From the NCBI GenBank assembly GCA_947503775.1, contig CANNFE010000001.1, forward strand, positions 372,001 to 436,000: a stretch of DNA of 64,000 nt, read 5' to 3'. Shown here piece by piece: positions 8,024 through 18,816 of this stretch. The stretch's first letter is position 1; every line of letters begins with the position of its first letter. The notes under the pieces were generated by a model that saw nothing but the letters and a program-made list of their open reading frames with translations, was not told the DNA's origin and did not search any database. Source of the DNA: an uncultured Paracoccaceae bacterium (GTDB lineage: Bacteria > Pseudomonadota > Alphaproteobacteria > Rhodobacterales > Rhodobacteraceae). A program made the position numbers and the translations under genes.

Positions 8024-10159
8024 TCACTCCTCCGCCACGCCCTTCAGAATTGCCGATACCGGAGCAAGCGTGACCCGCCCAGCTTCGGATCCGGTCAGCC
8101 ATTCACTCAATACCTTAAGCGTCAATGGATTGGCCTCGCCCAGAACGATCGCGCTGCCGGTCTGCCGGGCCTCGAACACCGCCTGATCCAGCATCCGGCG
8201 CATCTCGCTTTCGTTGTTCTGCGCCTCGTCAAGATCACGATGTACGACCGCCGCCGGAACCCCTTCAGACCGCAGGGGACGCACGGGATCGGCCAGGCCG
8301 GCCGCCTGCGCGATAAAGCCCTGCCCCGTTTCAGCAAGAATATCCGCCGCTTGCGCCAAAAGACGCCGATCTTCGGCCAGCCGGTTCTGACCGGCATCCA
8401 GAACCGCCATCGTCTCGGGCATCAGGTCCTGATAGACGCCAAAGGCCTGCTCCATATCGATTGGGCTCGCCCCGCTCGGCAGGTTCGGGATCAGCGCAAT
8501 CTCGTAACCCTCTGCACGATAGGAGGTCATCACCTTGCCCACATCCGCACGTCCCGGATCAAGCCCCACCGTCACCGGCTGTCCCAGCTCCTGCAGCACA
8601 TCCGGCCCGCCTCCAAGCGCTCCATCGTCGATAAGAACGATGGACACCAAAGGCTGATCCGCCGCCCCTTCAAAGCGCGCGGCATAGCGCGCAAGAGAGG
8701 TGGCCGGCACATCCTCGACCTCGGTCTCGACGTCAGGCTGGGCCACCGTTTCTTCGGTCGCATCGTCCTGACCGGGACGCAGGATGCGCACGTCCGGCGC
8801 CAGATTTCCGAACCCCGATTGCCCGCCCTGGACCAGACGATTACCCGTCCCCGGCGTCAGGATTTCAGGCGTTTCGGCAGGCTCCGGATCGGCCTGCGCC
8901 AAGACCGGATCATCCGACTCGCTGATGACCTGCCCGCTCAGACCAGCCTCACCCCGGTCGATCTCGACCGATTCGACTCGGTCCTCGACCCGGCGCGGGA
9001 TGATCACGATGGCCGGCGGCGCCTCTTCCTGCGTGCCGCTCACCCGCGGCTGCACCGTCGCCTCATCGACCGGAGACAGCTGGCTTTGCGCCAGAATAAT
9101 GTCGGCAGGCTGCGATCTGTCGCTTTGCTCAGTCGCCGCAAGTTGGACCGCAACAGACTGATTGGAATGCACTTCCTGAAAGACAAGTCCCTCTGCTGGC
9201 GGCTCTGCCGGACCTGGATCCACACGCAGGAAAGTCGCCCCCGACGGCCGCGTCAGCGCCGTCTCGGACGGCAGATCAACCGGCGCCAGTCCAACCGAGA
9301 CAAGCGCCGGATCAGGCCGAATCCCGCTTGTCTGGTCCGGCGCGCTGCCCAGAACCTGCCCGCTCAGGACGATCCGCTCCGGCACAGAAGCGCTGGTCAA
9401 ATCCGAGACGTCGATCTGCTCCACAAGACTGTCGGGCTCGAGGCTCGCCTCAGGCAGCGCCGCCACGACCATGGCCGGATTGACCTCCGGAGCCTCGGGC
9501 GCATCTGGCAGAACCGGGCGGACATCCTCCGAGACGCCAAGCGCCAGTCTCTGCGGCTGGCCCTCAATCACGGGAGCCGGGGAAAGCGGCTCGATATCAA
9601 CCCCTTCGATCACATCGCTGATGCTGACCTGTGGCGCAGCCAGCGCCGCGGTTAACGCGGCAGGTGCGGACAGGGCATCGGGCCGATCCGGCGCAACATC
9701 CTCTGAGACAAGGGCCGGCGCAGCCGGAAGATCAACCACGCTCGTCCCATCCGCAACCGCGCTCAATAAAGGCAAATCGCGCCCGCCTTCGGACGGCTGA
9801 ACAAGCGCATCTGGCCGCCCGGCCAGAACAACAGCGGGCCGGTCCGGCGCGGACTGCGCGACAAGATCCGCCTCGGGCGCGGCAATGGCGGGCACCACGT
9901 CGATATCCCGCACGACGCGAACCCGGCCCGGATCGGGAACCGCCACACCGGCAGAGCCTTCGACACGCGGCTGATCAACCTCGCCTATCTCCGACTGCAC
10001 CCGGTTTGCGACCACGACCTCTTCGCGCTCTCCAGCTCCGGCTGTCTCGTCCAGCCGCATGGATGGCGCAGGCGGCAGCACGACGATCGACAATCCCACG
10101 GCGGATCCGATGCTGACGACAGCCCCTGCCAAAACTCCTGAAAGAACGCCTCGTGCCAT
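8024..10159 (-). CDS. Divergent polysaccharide deacetylase family protein (YibQ type) with very long linker
   Basis: A 711-residue envelope protein. One transmembrane segment lies at about residues 5-30 (VLSGVLAGAVVSIGSAVGLSIVVL), followed by about 450 residues that are rich in Pro, Asp, Glu, Val and Ala and probably disordered, and a C-terminal divergent polysaccharide deacetylase domain of about 220 residues (VSIVLIDDGALGG, PVTVGLDPGRAD, EIALIPNLP, TMAVLDAGQN). Typical YibQ-like proteins are about half this length. I use ATG 10159, which has GAGGG upstream and puts the membrane segment at the N-terminus; GTG 10234 would add 25 residues. The substrate is unknown. The gene lies antisense between trpE and trpG. 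Confidence 0.8.
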   Translation of the reverse strand: MARGVLSGVLAGAVVSIGSAVGLSIVVLPPAPSMRLDETAGAGEREEVVVANRVQSEIGEVDQPRVEGSAGVAVPDPGRVRVVRDIDVVPAIAAPEADLVAQSAPDRPAVVLAGRPDALVQPSEGGRDLPLLSAVADGTSVVDLPAAPALVSEDVAPDRPDALSAPAALTAALAAPQVSISDVIEGVDIEPLSPAPVIEGQPQRLALGVSEDVRPVLPDAPEAPEVNPAMVVAALPEASLEPDSLVEQIDVSDLTSASVPERIVLSGQVLGSAPDQTSGIRPDPALVSVGLAPVDLPSETALTRPSGATFLRVDPGPAEPPAEGLVFQEVHSNQSVAVQLAATEQSDRSQPADIILAQSQLSPVDEATVQPRVSGTQEEAPPAIVIIPRRVEDRVESVEIDRGEAGLSGQVISESDDPVLAQADPEPAETPEILTPGTGNRLVQGGQSGFGNLAPDVRILRPGQDDATEETVAQPDVETEVEDVPATSLARYAARFEGAADQPLVSIVLIDDGALGGGPDVLQELGQPVTVGLDPGRADVGKVMTSYRAEGYEIALIPNLPSGASPIDMEQAFGVYQDLMPETMAVLDAGQNRLAEDRRLLAQAADILAETGQGFIAQAAGLADPVRPLRSEGVPAAVVHRDLDEAQNNESEMRRMLDQAVFEARQTGSAIVLGEANPLTLKVLSEWLTGSEAGRVTLAPVSAILKGVAEE

Positions 10160-10306
10160 CGGCCGGCCCTCGCTGCTGATCCTGCTCTCCGGAAGCCAGC
10201 GCCTCAAAGCACCACAGGCGACCTTGACGGTCACTCTTCTCCCGCCGCATGTATATCCCGGCCTAACCCCTTTGTGGTAGCCCTGAAATCACGTTATGTC
10301 ACAATC

Positions 10307-10888
10307 ATGCTTCTCCTGATCGACAACTACGACAGCTTCACCTGGAACCTCGTTCATTATCTGGGCGAGGCGGGCGCCGAGGTGCGGGTCGAACGCAACG
10401 ACGCGATCGATGTCCAGCAGGCCATGGCGCTGCGCCCCGAGGCGATCCTGCTGTCCCCGGGGCCTTGCGATCCGGACAAGGCGGGGATCTGCCTTGCGCT
10501 GACCCAAGCCGCGGCCGAAACGCGCATCCCCCTCATGGGCGTCTGTCTCGGCCATCAGACGATCGGGCAAGCCTTCGGCGGCAAGGTTGTCCAGCATAGC
10601 GACATCGTCCATGGAAAGCTTGGCGCGATGCACCACGACAAGACCGGCGTTTTCGCGGGCCTGCCCTCGCCGCTAACGGCGACCCGCTATCATTCGCTCG
10701 TCGTCGATCGCGCCACCCTGCCAGACAGCCTGATCGTGAATGCCGAGCTGGAGGACGGAACCATCATGGGCCTGCGCCATCGCGAGTTGCCTATCCATGG
10801 GGTGCAATTCCATCCCGAAAGCATCCGCTCCGAATACGGCCACGCCATTCTGCGCAATTTCCTCGCCGAGATCAGCGTGCCTGCATGA
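10307..10888 (+). CDS. trpG: Anthranilate synthase component II (glutamine amidotransferase)
   Basis: Glutaminase subunit of anthranilate synthase, a class I glutamine amidotransferase of 193 residues. The nucleophile cysteine is in [15 protein letters not shown] (near residue 82) and the His-Glu pair is in [10 protein letters not shown] near the C-terminus. The start at ATG 10307 gives the family's standard N-terminus [15 protein letters not shown]; an in-frame upstream codon at 10274 would add 11 residues. It overlaps trpD by four bases (ATGA), forming a trpGDC operon that continues into moaC and moeA. Confidence 0.96.
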   Translation: MLLLIDNYDSFTWNLVHYLGEAGAEVRVERNDAIDVQQAMALRPEAILLSPGPCDPDKAGICLALTQAAAETRIPLMGVCLGHQTIGQAFGGKVVQHSDIVHGKLGAMHHDKTGVFAGLPSPLTATRYHSLVVDRATLPDSLIVNAELEDGTIMGLRHRELPIHGVQFHPESIRSEYGHAILRNFLAEISVPA

Positions 10889-11901
10889 GCGACACGTTAC
10901 GTCCGATCATCGGCACCGCGGCAGACCGCCCTCTGACCCGCCAGGAGGCGGAAACCGCCTTTGAATGCCTTTTCGAAGGGGATGCCACGCCCTCGCAGAT
11001 CGGCGGCCTTCTGATGGCCCTTCGAACACGCGGCGAAACGGTCGAGGAATATGCCGCCGCCGCCCGCGTCATGCGGGACAAATGCATCAAGGTGACCGCG
11101 CCGGAGGGCGCCATCGACATCGTCGGAACCGGCGGTGACGCCAAGGGCACGCTCAACATCTCTACGGCGACAGCCTTCGTCGTGGCAGGCGCAGGCGTGC
11201 CGGTCGCCAAACACGGCAACCGCAATCTCAGCTCCAAATCGGGCGCGGCCGATGCGCTCGGCCAGATGGGGATCGAGGTGATGGTCGGTCCGCATGTCGT
11301 TGAAAAGGCAATCAAAGAGGCCGGGATCGGCTTTATGATGGCCCCGATGCACCACCCCGCAATCAAGCACGTCATGCCCACCCGGGCCGAGCTTGGAACC
11401 CGCACGATCTTCAACATCCTCGGCCCCCTCACCAACCCCGCCGGCGTCAAACGCCAGCTGACCGGTGCCTTCTCGCCCGATCTGATCCGCCCCATGGCCG
11501 AAACGCTGGCGGCGCTGGGATCGGACCGCGCCTGGCTCGTGCACGGCTCCGACGGCACCGATGAGCTCAGCATCTCGGGCAGCAGCGCGGTGGCTGCGCT
11601 CCAAGACGGGCAAATCGAAATGAAAGAGATCCACCCCGAAGAGGCCGGCCTGCCCGTCCATCCCTTCGAGGCGATCCTTGGCGGCACGCCCGAGGAAAAC
11701 GGCGCCGCCTTCCGTGCGCTTCTGGATGGCGAGACAGGCGCTTACCGCGACGCCGTCTGCCTCAACGCCGCTGCCGCCCTTGTCATCGCGGGTCGCGCCG
11801 CCACCTTGATCGAAGGGGCCGCCCTGGCCCAGGACAGCATCGACAGCGGCGCAGCGAAACGAGCCGTCGAAACGCTCGCCTCCATCACTCAAGCAGGATG
11901 A
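10885..11901 (+). CDS. trpD: Anthranilate phosphoribosyltransferase
   Basis: Transfers phosphoribose from PRPP to anthranilate, the second dedicated step of tryptophan synthesis. The 338-residue protein has the PRPP-binding [14 protein letters not shown] loop (near residue 80), the [18 protein letters not shown] motif and the [10 protein letters not shown] stretch. The length is normal for the family. It is translationally coupled to trpG by ATGA and followed seven bases later by trpC. Confidence 0.97.
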   Translation: MSDTLRPIIGTAADRPLTRQEAETAFECLFEGDATPSQIGGLLMALRTRGETVEEYAAAARVMRDKCIKVTAPEGAIDIVGTGGDAKGTLNISTATAFVVAGAGVPVAKHGNRNLSSKSGAADALGQMGIEVMVGPHVVEKAIKEAGIGFMMAPMHHPAIKHVMPTRAELGTRTIFNILGPLTNPAGVKRQLTGAFSPDLIRPMAETLAALGSDRAWLVHGSDGTDELSISGSSAVAALQDGQIEMKEIHPEEAGLPVHPFEAILGGTPEENGAAFRALLDGETGAYRDAVCLNAAAALVIAGRAATLIEGAALAQDSIDSGAAKRAVETLASITQAG

Positions 11902-11908
11902 TCTGACC

Positions 11909-12721
11909 ATGACCGACACGATCCTGGACCGGATCAAGGCCTATAAGCTGGATGAGATCGCAGCGCGAAAGGCGGAAACTCCGCTCTCCGAGATCGAGGC
12001 GCGCGCCAGATCCGCCGCGCCGGTCCGGGGCTTTACAGACCGCCTCTCCGATGCCTCCCGCGAAGGCTACGGACTGATCGCAGAGATCAAGAAAGCGTCC
12101 CCGTCCAAAGGGTTGATCCGCCCTGATTTCGACCCTCCAGCCCTTGCCAAAGCCTATGAAGAAGGCGGCGCGGCCTGCCTCTCGGTCCTCACGGATGGCC
12201 CGTCCTTTCAGGGCGATGACAGCTATCTTGTCGCCGCGCGCGAGGCCGTGGCCTTACCGGTCCTGCGCAAGGACTTCCTTTACGATCCCTATCAGGTCGC
12301 CGAATCCCGCGCGCTGGGCGCCGATTGCATCCTGATCATCCTGGCGTCCGTCGACGACGCGCTCGCCCACGAGCTTGAAAGCGCAGCGCAGGACTGGGGC
12401 ATGGATGTCCTCGTCGAAATCCACGACGCCACCGAGCTTGAGCGCGCCAGCACCCTCTCCTCCCCGCTTCTGGGCATCAACAATCGCGATCTCAGGACCT
12501 TCGAAACCGATCTTGAAACGACCCGCTCGCTTGCCCGGCTGGCGCCTGAGGACAAGATCATCGTTGCCGAAAGCGGCCTCTCGACGCCCGATCATCTGGC
12601 CGATCTGGCCCGTTTCGGCGCCAGATCCTTCCTGATCGGCGAAAGCCTGATGCGCCAGGACGATGTGGCCAAGGCCACGCGCCGCCTGCTCGCCGATCCG
12701 CCCGTCTCGGCAGGGATGTGA
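11909..12721 (+). CDS. trpC: Indole-3-glycerol phosphate synthase
   Basis: Converts carboxyphenylaminodeoxyribulose phosphate to indole-3-glycerol phosphate. The 270-residue TIM barrel carries the family signature [18 protein letters not shown] near residue 55, [18 protein letters not shown] and ESGL; the lysines and glutamates in these stretches are the catalytic set. It is not fused to trpF, which is absent here. The stop TGA shares its last base with the moaC ATG. Confidence 0.97.
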   Translation: MTDTILDRIKAYKLDEIAARKAETPLSEIEARARSAAPVRGFTDRLSDASREGYGLIAEIKKASPSKGLIRPDFDPPALAKAYEEGGAACLSVLTDGPSFQGDDSYLVAAREAVALPVLRKDFLYDPYQVAESRALGADCILIILASVDDALAHELESAAQDWGMDVLVEIHDATELERASTLSSPLLGINNRDLRTFETDLETTRSLARLAPEDKIIVAESGLSTPDHLADLARFGARSFLIGESLMRQDDVAKATRRLLADPPVSAGM

Positions 12722-13197
12722 TGCCAGAGCTGACCCATTTCGACGCCTCCGGGCAGGCCCATATGGTCGATGTCTCTGGAAAGGACGTCACCGCCCGGAT
12801 CGCGACCGCCGAATGCGTGATCCGTATGCAGCCCGAAACCCTCGACATCATCCTCAAAGGCGACGCCAAGAAAGGCGACGTCATCGGTATCGCCCGCCTC
12901 GCCGGGATCATGGGCGCCAAGAAAACCCCCGATCTGATCCCGCTCTGCCATCCGCTGCCGATTTCCAAGGTCGCGATCGAGATCGAACCGGACACGGAAC
13001 TGCCCGGGCTGCGCCTCACCGCCACCGTCAAGACAACCGCCCGAACCGGCGTCGAGATGGAGGCGCTGACCGCCGCCTCGACCGCCGCCCTGACCGTCTA
13101 TGACATGGTAAAAGCGGTGGAAAAAACGATGGAGATCAGCGGACTGCGGATCGTTCTCAAGGATGGCGGCAAATCGGGCCGCTTCGAAGCGCCGTGA
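12721..13197 (+). CDS. moaC: Cyclic pyranopterin monophosphate synthase
   Basis: MoaC forms cyclic pyranopterin monophosphate from the MoaA product in molybdenum cofactor synthesis. The 158-residue protein contains [12 protein letters not shown] (near residue 75) and [24 protein letters not shown], the residues lining the active site. ATG 12721 and GTG 12718 are adjacent in-frame starts; either one couples the gene to trpC. Its stop overlaps the moeA GTG by four bases. Confidence 0.95.
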   Translation: MPELTHFDASGQAHMVDVSGKDVTARIATAECVIRMQPETLDIILKGDAKKGDVIGIARLAGIMGAKKTPDLIPLCHPLPISKVAIEIEPDTELPGLRLTATVKTTARTGVEMEALTAASTAALTVYDMVKAVEKTMEISGLRIVLKDGGKSGRFEAP

Positions 13198-14366
13198 TCA
13201 GCGTCGATGAGGCGCTCGCGCATATCTTCGCGCTCAGCGCCCTGACCAACACCGAAACCGTCCACCTGACCGAAGCGCAGGGCCGCGTTATGGCTCAGGA
13301 TGTCACCGCGCTGCGCGCCCAGCCGCCCTTTCCCAGCTCCGCGATGGACGGCTATGCGGTGCGCTCTGCCGACATCGCCCCCAACGTCCCCCTGACCGTG
13401 ATCGGCGAATCCGCTGCCGGGCGCCGCTTCGACGGCTCTGTTCAAACGGGTCAGGCTGTCCGCATCTTCACCGGCGCCCCCGTGCCCGACGGCGCAGACC
13501 GCATCCTCATTCAGGAAGACATGGACCGCGACGGTGACATCCTTCGTTTGCAGCCCGATCCGGACGAAGGGCCCTATATCCGACTCGCGGGCAGCGATTT
13601 TTCCGCCGACTTCACGCTCACCGCCCCCCGGCGTTTGGGCTCCAACGATATCGCCCTGCTGGCCTCGATGGGCGCGGGCCAGATCGTCACGTACCGCCCC
13701 CCGACCATCGCGATCCTCGCCACCGGTGACGAGCTTGTCGCCCCCGGAGAGACCCCCGGACCCGATCAGATCATGGCCTCCAACAGCTACGGTCTGCACG
13801 CCATGTTCCGCGCCGCCGGGGCGCAGCCACGCCTTCTGCCCATCGCCCGCGACACCGCCACCTCGCTGTCCACCGCGCTTGACCTGGCCGTCTCTGCCGA
13901 TCTCATCGTGACAATCGGAGGCGCCTCTGTCGGCGACTATGACCTCGTCCGGCCCGTCGCAGGCGCCCGCGGGATGGAGCCGTCCTTCTACAAGGTCGCG
14001 ATGCGCCCCGGCAAACCGCTCATGGCGGGCCGCATCGATGGTACGCCGATTATCGGCCTGCCCGGCAATCCGGTCTCTGCGATGGTCTGCGGCCGGATTT
14101 TCGTCCTGCCGCTTCTTGCCGCAATGCAGGGTCTGGCCGCCGAACCGGCCGCCCGCAGGCCCGTCCCTCTCGCCGCTCCGCTGCCCGCCAACGGCCCGCG
14201 CGAGCACTACATGCGCGCCGAACTGGCGAACGGCGCCGTGCAGGCCTTCACCAAGCAGGACAGCAGCCTCCTCAACGTCCTGCACCGCTCCAATGCATTG
14301 GTGGTGCGTCCCCCCAATGCGCCTGCGGCCAAGACAGGCACGCCCGTCCCCGTTGTCCTACTCTGA
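13194..14366 (+). CDS. moeA: Molybdopterin molybdotransferase
   Basis: MoeA inserts molybdate into adenylylated molybdopterin. The 390-residue protein has the SAMDGYAVR motif (near residue 50), the MoCF-type domain with [22 protein letters not shown] and [12 protein letters not shown], then [11 protein letters not shown] and a C-terminal domain IV. It starts at GTG 13194 inside the moaC stop (GTGA), ending the trpGDC-moaC-moeA operon. A LexA-controlled promoter for lexA begins right after its stop. Confidence 0.95.
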   Translation: MISVDEALAHIFALSALTNTETVHLTEAQGRVMAQDVTALRAQPPFPSSAMDGYAVRSADIAPNVPLTVIGESAAGRRFDGSVQTGQAVRIFTGAPVPDGADRILIQEDMDRDGDILRLQPDPDEGPYIRLAGSDFSADFTLTAPRRLGSNDIALLASMGAGQIVTYRPPTIAILATGDELVAPGETPGPDQIMASNSYGLHAMFRAAGAQPRLLPIARDTATSLSTALDLAVSADLIVTIGGASVGDYDLVRPVAGARGMEPSFYKVAMRPGKPLMAGRIDGTPIIGLPGNPVSAMVCGRIFVLPLLAAMQGLAAEPAARRPVPLAAPLPANGPREHYMRAELANGAVQAFTKQDSSLLNVLHRSNALVVRPPNAPAAKTGTPVPVVLL

Positions 14367-14385
14367 CAGCCGATTCGGGAACATG

Positions 14386-14414
14386 TTGACACAAAACATG
14401 AACATGAATAGAAC
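14386..14414 (+). promoter_or_regulatory. lexA promoter (-35 TTGACA, -10 TAGAAC, 17-bp spacer)
   Basis: TTGACA at 14386-14391 matches the sigma-70 -35 consensus exactly, and TAGAAC at 14409-14414 matches four of six -10 positions with the ideal 17-base spacing. The lexA ATG lies about 50 bases downstream. The -10 element is embedded in the SOS box, so a bound LexA would block RNA polymerase. Confidence 0.7.
14400..14414 (+). promoter_or_regulatory. SOS box (GAAC-N7-GAAC) upstream of lexA
   Basis: GAAC at 14400-14403 and GAAC at 14411-14414 are separated by exactly seven bases, the direct-repeat form (GTTC-N7-GTTC on the other strand) bound by alphaproteobacterial LexA. It covers the -10 box of the lexA promoter, as expected for autoregulation. 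A lone GAAC half-site lies at 14379-14382. Confidence 0.8.
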
Positions 14415-14463
14415 ACGAGTAGGGTAAGCCAGAATTGGCGCCGCCACTGCTTTGAGGGATATC

Positions 14464-15165
14464 ATGCTGACGAAGAAGCAACTCGATCTGCTCGAATTCA
14501 TTCACCGCAGGGTGCAGCGGGATGGCGTGCCACCCTCGTTTGACGAAATGAAGGATGCCCTCGATCTACGCTCCAAATCCGGCATTCACCGCCTGATCAC
14601 GGCGCTTGAGGAACGCGGCTTCATCCGCCGCCTCGCCCACCGCGCCCGCGCGATCGAGATCGTGAAGCTGCCCGATGCGATGCAGGCCAGCCCGGCCCCG
14701 TCGACCGGCTTTACCCCGCGCGTCATCGAAGGATCACGCCCCGAACAGCCCGCCAACGCGATGCCCGTTGAAAATACCGGCGCAATCGATGTGCCGATGA
14801 TGGGCCGCATTGCCGCAGGCGTCCCGATCGAGGCGATCAACCAGCAATCGCATAACGTCTCGGTCCCCGGCCACATGGTTTCGGGGTCCGGAGAGCATTA
14901 TGCGCTCGAGGTGCGCGGCGACTCGATGAAGGATGCCGGGATCAATGATGGCGACGTCGTCGTGATCCGCGAAACCGATGTCGCCGATAACGGCGATATC
15001 GTCGTCGCTCTGGTCGAGGATCACGAGGCGACGCTCAAACGCTTTCGCCGCAAGGGCAGCGCCATCGCGCTCGAGGCGGCAAACCCCGCCTATGAAACGC
15101 GCGTCTTCCGCGACGATCAGGTCAAGGTTCAGGGCCGTCTCGTGGGTCTTATCCGCAGCTATTGA
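14464..15165 (+). CDS. lexA: SOS response repressor LexA
   Basis: LexA represses DNA-damage genes and cleaves itself when RecA is activated. The 233-residue protein has an N-terminal winged helix ([15 protein letters not shown], then [20 protein letters not shown], residues about 1-65), an Ala-Gly cleavage site in [10 protein letters not shown] near residue 117, the nucleophile Ser in GDSMKDAGI and the general-base Lys in EATLKRF. ATG 14464 gives the standard [10 protein letters not shown] start. A SOS box overlaps its promoter, and a second one precedes uvrA in this window. Its end overlaps comEC convergently by seven bases. Confidence 0.96.
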   Translation: MLTKKQLDLLEFIHRRVQRDGVPPSFDEMKDALDLRSKSGIHRLITALEERGFIRRLAHRARAIEIVKLPDAMQASPAPSTGFTPRVIEGSRPEQPANAMPVENTGAIDVPMMGRIAAGVPIEAINQQSHNVSVPGHMVSGSGEHYALEVRGDSMKDAGINDGDVVVIRETDVADNGDIVVALVEDHEATLKRFRRKGSAIALEAANPAYETRVFRDDQVKVQGRLVGLIRSY

Positions 15166-17243
15166 AGCCAGGCGAGCCCGATATCCATCTCCCGGCGCCG
15201 GATCTCCGAGGTGTTCCAAAGCCGTGACCCGGATCTCTCGCGCGCCGTGACGATCCTTAAACCGTCTTCCAGCGGATAGAGCGCCAGCGCGCCTGTGTCT
15301 CGCAGCCGCACCGGATCATAGACCTCGCAGGAAAACGCTCGCTCCGCCGGAACGCTCAGCACCAGAACATCCGCCCCGCCGCAGCCCTCCAGGGCCGCAG
15401 CCGCCGTTTTTCCGGCGACATGCAGCACCGGCACAGATCCGATACGTGCCAGCGACCGCTTTGCCTCCTGCTCAAGCCCCGCCCGGTCATAGGCGCTCGC
15501 CTGCTCCGCGCCGTCCCCGTCATTCTCCAGCCAACTGCGCGCGGCAAAACCCTGTCCCTTGGCCTTGTTAAGATCCCGCCCAGCCTCGGTCATCACACCG
15601 ATGAGCGCCCCGCTTTCATCGATCAAGGCAGCAGGCCGCTCGGTCTGGGCCCAAAGGACAAAGGCCGCTGCCACCGGCGCCACACCCGCCCATCGCAGCG
15701 GCCCGCGCCAAAGGCAGATCCACAGCAGACCCAGCGTCAGAACCGGCAGGACCAGCGGGACGGGTGTCCAGATATGCCCAAGCGCGCCGTCCAGCCCCGC
15801 GACCCAATCCGCGACGAACAGGATCCAGCGCAGACCGATCTCCATCCCCCAGAACCCGATCCAGTCCAGACCCAGCGGAGCCAGGCAGAAGGCAAGAACC
15901 GCCGCAGGCATCACCAGAACGCCCATCAACGGTACAGTCGTGACATTGGCCAGCAGCCCGTAATGCGAGATCTGATTGAAATGCAGCGCCGAGAACGGAG
16001 CCGTCGCCGCGCCCGCCACGGCCGACGAGATCACCACGGCCAGAACCGGACGCGCCCATTTCGGAACTCGGACACGTTCGAAATCCCGCAAGGCACGAAA
16101 GACGACGATCAGCGCCGTCGTCGCGGCAAAGGACATCTGAAATCCCGGCCCGAAGAGCGCTTCGGGTCGCAGCAGCAGGACGATCATCGCCGCCAGCGCC
16201 ACGGCCCTGAGGGTCAGCGCCCGCCGTCCCAGCAGGACCGCGAGAAACACCACCCCGACCATGATAAAGGCTCGCTCCGTCGCGACATTTCCCCCCGACA
16301 TGGCCAGATAGGCGGCCCCCGCGACAAGCGCCACGACCGCCGCCATCTTCTTGATCGGCCAGGACAAGGCCAGCCCCGGGACCATCGCCAGTCCCGTCCG
16401 CACCAGCGCAAAGACAAAGGCCGTCAGCAGTCCCATATGCAGTCCCGAAATCGCCAGCAGATGCGCCAGATTGGAGGCGCGAAGCGCGTCGAGCGTCTCC
16501 TGGCTCATCGCCGATCGATCCCCTGTCACGATCGCGGCGGCCACCGCGCCCGGCTCGCCTCCGACGGCCTCGATCACATACGCCGACACCGCCCGCCTCA
16601 GCCTGTAGATCCCTAGCCCCGCCTGCCCGTCTTCGGCCGGCTCAAGCGCCAGAACCGGCGTGCGCGTATACCCGACCGCCCCGATCCCGGCGAACCATGC
16701 CATCCGTTGAAAATCAAAGCCCCCGGGCTCAACCGGACCCGACGGGGGGGACAAATGCCCGGTCAGGATCACCGTCAGCCCCGGCTCTGGCGTAATAAAC
16801 CCCTGCTCGCCATGGAGCGACATTCGTACCCGGTCCGGAGTTCGCTCGGGCGACACCCGCGACAACACGACCCGGTCGAGCGTCAGGCGCACCTTGTCGC
16901 TTTGCGATCGGTCGATCTTGACGATGCGCCCCTCGACGGGCCCGTAATAGCGCCAGCCCAGGACCGGCTCGGCCACCGAATTGGCCCGAAGCCCCGCCCA
17001 GCAAAATCCGCAGAGCACGACCGCCAGAGCCACAAAAGACGGCGCCACAGCCTCGTTGCCCCAGCGCGCCAGCCCGGCGCAAAGCACTGCCAATCCGGCA
17101 AAGCTGCCGTAAAGCGCCAGATCCGGCTCGGCCTTGACCCCGAAATACCAGCCGATCCCAAGGCCGAACGCCACCGGCACCCATAAAAACAGGTGCCCCC
17201 GCTGCGCCGCCACGGCATCGAGAGGTGCGGTCCAGCTCGGCAC
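15159..17243 (-). CDS. comEC: ComEC/Rec2 family competence membrane channel
   Basis: ComEC forms the inner-membrane channel that takes up single-stranded DNA in natural transformation. The 694-residue protein begins with membrane segments and a DUF4131-like region (residues about 20-190), followed by the competence domain with the signature [16 protein letters not shown] near residue 250, many hydrophobic helices up to about 510, and a soluble C-terminal part. That part is short and lacks a clear HxHxDH metallo-beta-lactamase motif. The start is GTG 17243 with a strong GGAGGGAGGA upstream. It diverges from gltX. No other competence gene is nearby. Confidence 0.88.
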   Translation of the reverse strand: MPSWTAPLDAVAAQRGHLFLWVPVAFGLGIGWYFGVKAEPDLALYGSFAGLAVLCAGLARWGNEAVAPSFVALAVVLCGFCWAGLRANSVAEPVLGWRYYGPVEGRIVKIDRSQSDKVRLTLDRVVLSRVSPERTPDRVRMSLHGEQGFITPEPGLTVILTGHLSPPSGPVEPGGFDFQRMAWFAGIGAVGYTRTPVLALEPAEDGQAGLGIYRLRRAVSAYVIEAVGGEPGAVAAAIVTGDRSAMSQETLDALRASNLAHLLAISGLHMGLLTAFVFALVRTGLAMVPGLALSWPIKKMAAVVALVAGAAYLAMSGGNVATERAFIMVGVVFLAVLLGRRALTLRAVALAAMIVLLLRPEALFGPGFQMSFAATTALIVVFRALRDFERVRVPKWARPVLAVVISSAVAGAATAPFSALHFNQISHYGLLANVTTVPLMGVLVMPAAVLAFCLAPLGLDWIGFWGMEIGLRWILFVADWVAGLDGALGHIWTPVPLVLPVLTLGLLWICLWRGPLRWAGVAPVAAAFVLWAQTERPAALIDESGALIGVMTEAGRDLNKAKGQGFAARSWLENDGDGAEQASAYDRAGLEQEAKRSLARIGSVPVLHVAGKTAAAALEGCGGADVLVLSVPAERAFSCEVYDPVRLRDTGALALYPLEDGLRIVTARERSGSRLWNTSEIRRREMDIGLAWLQ

Positions 17244-17315
17244 TTGTCCTCCCTCCGCGCGGTCGAGTAGGACCCCTCCTAACGCCCGCGTGGTGAACGA
17301 AAGGTTAATATCCCG

Positions 17316-18722
17316 ATGTCAGAGCCCTCCCCCGTCGTCACCCGCTTCGCCCCCTCCCCGACCGGCATGCTGCATATCGGCGGGGCGAGAACCGCGCTCT
17401 TCAACTGGCTTTATGCGCGCGGCAAAGGCGGCACGTTTCTGCTTCGGATCGAGGATACCGACAAGGCGCGCTCCACCAGCGAGAACCGGCAAGCAATCCT
17501 AGACGGGCTCGGCTGGCTCGGCCTCGACTGGGATGGCGCGCCGATCAGCCAGGCCGAACGCGCCGATCGGCATGCCGAGATCGCCCATCAGATGCTCGCC
17601 GCAGGCACCGCCTACAAGTGCTTCTCGACACAAGACGAGATCGAAACCTTCCGGGAGGCGGCCCGCGCCGAAGGCCGCTCGACCCTCTTCCAGTCCCCGT
17701 GGCGCGATGTGCCCGAGGCCGACCACCCCGATACCCCCTTCGCGGTCCGCCTCAAGACCCCGCAGGACGGCACCACGATCATCCGCGACCGCGTGCAAGG
17801 CGACGTCACATGGGGCAATGACCAACTCGACGATATGGTGCTGCTTCGCTCAGACGGCACGCCGACTTACATGCTCGCCGTCGTGGTCGACGATCACGAT
17901 ATGGGCGTCACGCATGTGATCCGCGGCGACGATCACCTTGCAAACGCCGCCCGGCAGATCGGCATCTACCGCGCCATGGGCTGGGACGAACCCGTCTGGG
18001 CCCACATTCCCCTTATCTTCGGCCCCGACGGCAAGAAGCTGTCGAAACGCCACGGCGCCACCGGCGCCGCCGAATATCGGGCGATGGGCTATCCCGCAGC
18101 GGGCATGCGTAACTATCTCGCCCGCCTCGGCTGGAGCCATGGGGACGACGAGTTTTTCACCGACGCGCAGGCGCGCGACTGGTTCGATCTGGACGGCATC
18201 GGCAAATCGCCGGCCCGGTTCGATCTGAAAAAACTCGAGAATCTCTGCGGCCAGCACATCGCGGCCTCAGACGATGCTGCACTGCTGCAAGAAACCGACG
18301 CTTTCCTGACCGCAACCGGCCAGCTTTCCTTGACCGAAGGTCAGCGGAACGGACTTCTTCGCGCCATGCCTCATGTCAAAGAACGCGCGAAGACCTTGCC
18401 GGAACTCCTTGATAAAGCAAGGTTCGTCCTGGCCAGCCGTCCGCTCGATCTCGACGAAAAGGCCGCCCAGACCCTCGATCCGGTATCCAAAGGTATACTC
18501 GCGGATTTGACGCCGCAGCTGCAAGATGCTAGCTGGGACCGCGACACTCTGGAGGAGGTCACGGGCCAGATTGCCGCGGCGAATGGCCTGAAATTCGGTA
18601 AGCTTGCAGCGCCCCTGCGCGCAGCCCTTGCCGGGCGGACTGTCACCCCCAGTGTCTTCGACATGATGCTTGTGCTCGGGCGGGACGAAACCATCGCAAG
18701 GCTCGAGGATGCAACCGCGTAG
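17316..18722 (+). CDS. gltX: Glutamate--tRNA ligase
   Basis: Class I aminoacyl-tRNA synthetase charging tRNA-Glu. The 468-residue protein has the HIGH-equivalent motif [14 protein letters not shown] (residues about 16-30), the [10 protein letters not shown] motif near residue 245 and a C-terminal helical anticodon-binding domain. The length is normal. Alphaproteobacteria often carry two gltX copies, so this may be one of two. A 72-base divergent region separates it from comEC. Confidence 0.95.
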   Translation: MSEPSPVVTRFAPSPTGMLHIGGARTALFNWLYARGKGGTFLLRIEDTDKARSTSENRQAILDGLGWLGLDWDGAPISQAERADRHAEIAHQMLAAGTAYKCFSTQDEIETFREAARAEGRSTLFQSPWRDVPEADHPDTPFAVRLKTPQDGTTIIRDRVQGDVTWGNDQLDDMVLLRSDGTPTYMLAVVVDDHDMGVTHVIRGDDHLANAARQIGIYRAMGWDEPVWAHIPLIFGPDGKKLSKRHGATGAAEYRAMGYPAAGMRNYLARLGWSHGDDEFFTDAQARDWFDLDGIGKSPARFDLKKLENLCGQHIAASDDAALLQETDAFLTATGQLSLTEGQRNGLLRAMPHVKERAKTLPELLDKARFVLASRPLDLDEKAAQTLDPVSKGILADLTPQLQDASWDRDTLEEVTGQIAAANGLKFGKLAAPLRAALAGRTVTPSVFDMMLVLGRDETIARLEDATA

Positions 18723-18816
18723 TACCGGACCCAACCACTCGGTCCAGCTACAGGACTAGTAGATTTCAGCGTGGCCTCTTGACCGGCAACGCGAGCTGAC
18801 CCAGGGGGACACTGGA

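Noticed and set aside
7508-9655. Very long plus-strand open frame antisense to the deacetylase gene
   Set aside because: Its product is arginine- and proline-rich with no domain, has no ribosome-binding site, and overlaps trpE and the deacetylase. It is a by-product of GC-rich codon usage.
10885-14366. trp attenuator or riboswitch controlling trpGDC-moaC-moeA
   Set aside because: The genes overlap or nearly abut, and the 5' region of trpG shows no leader peptide with tryptophan codons or switch fold; no molybdenum-cofactor RNA motif could be recognised before moaC.
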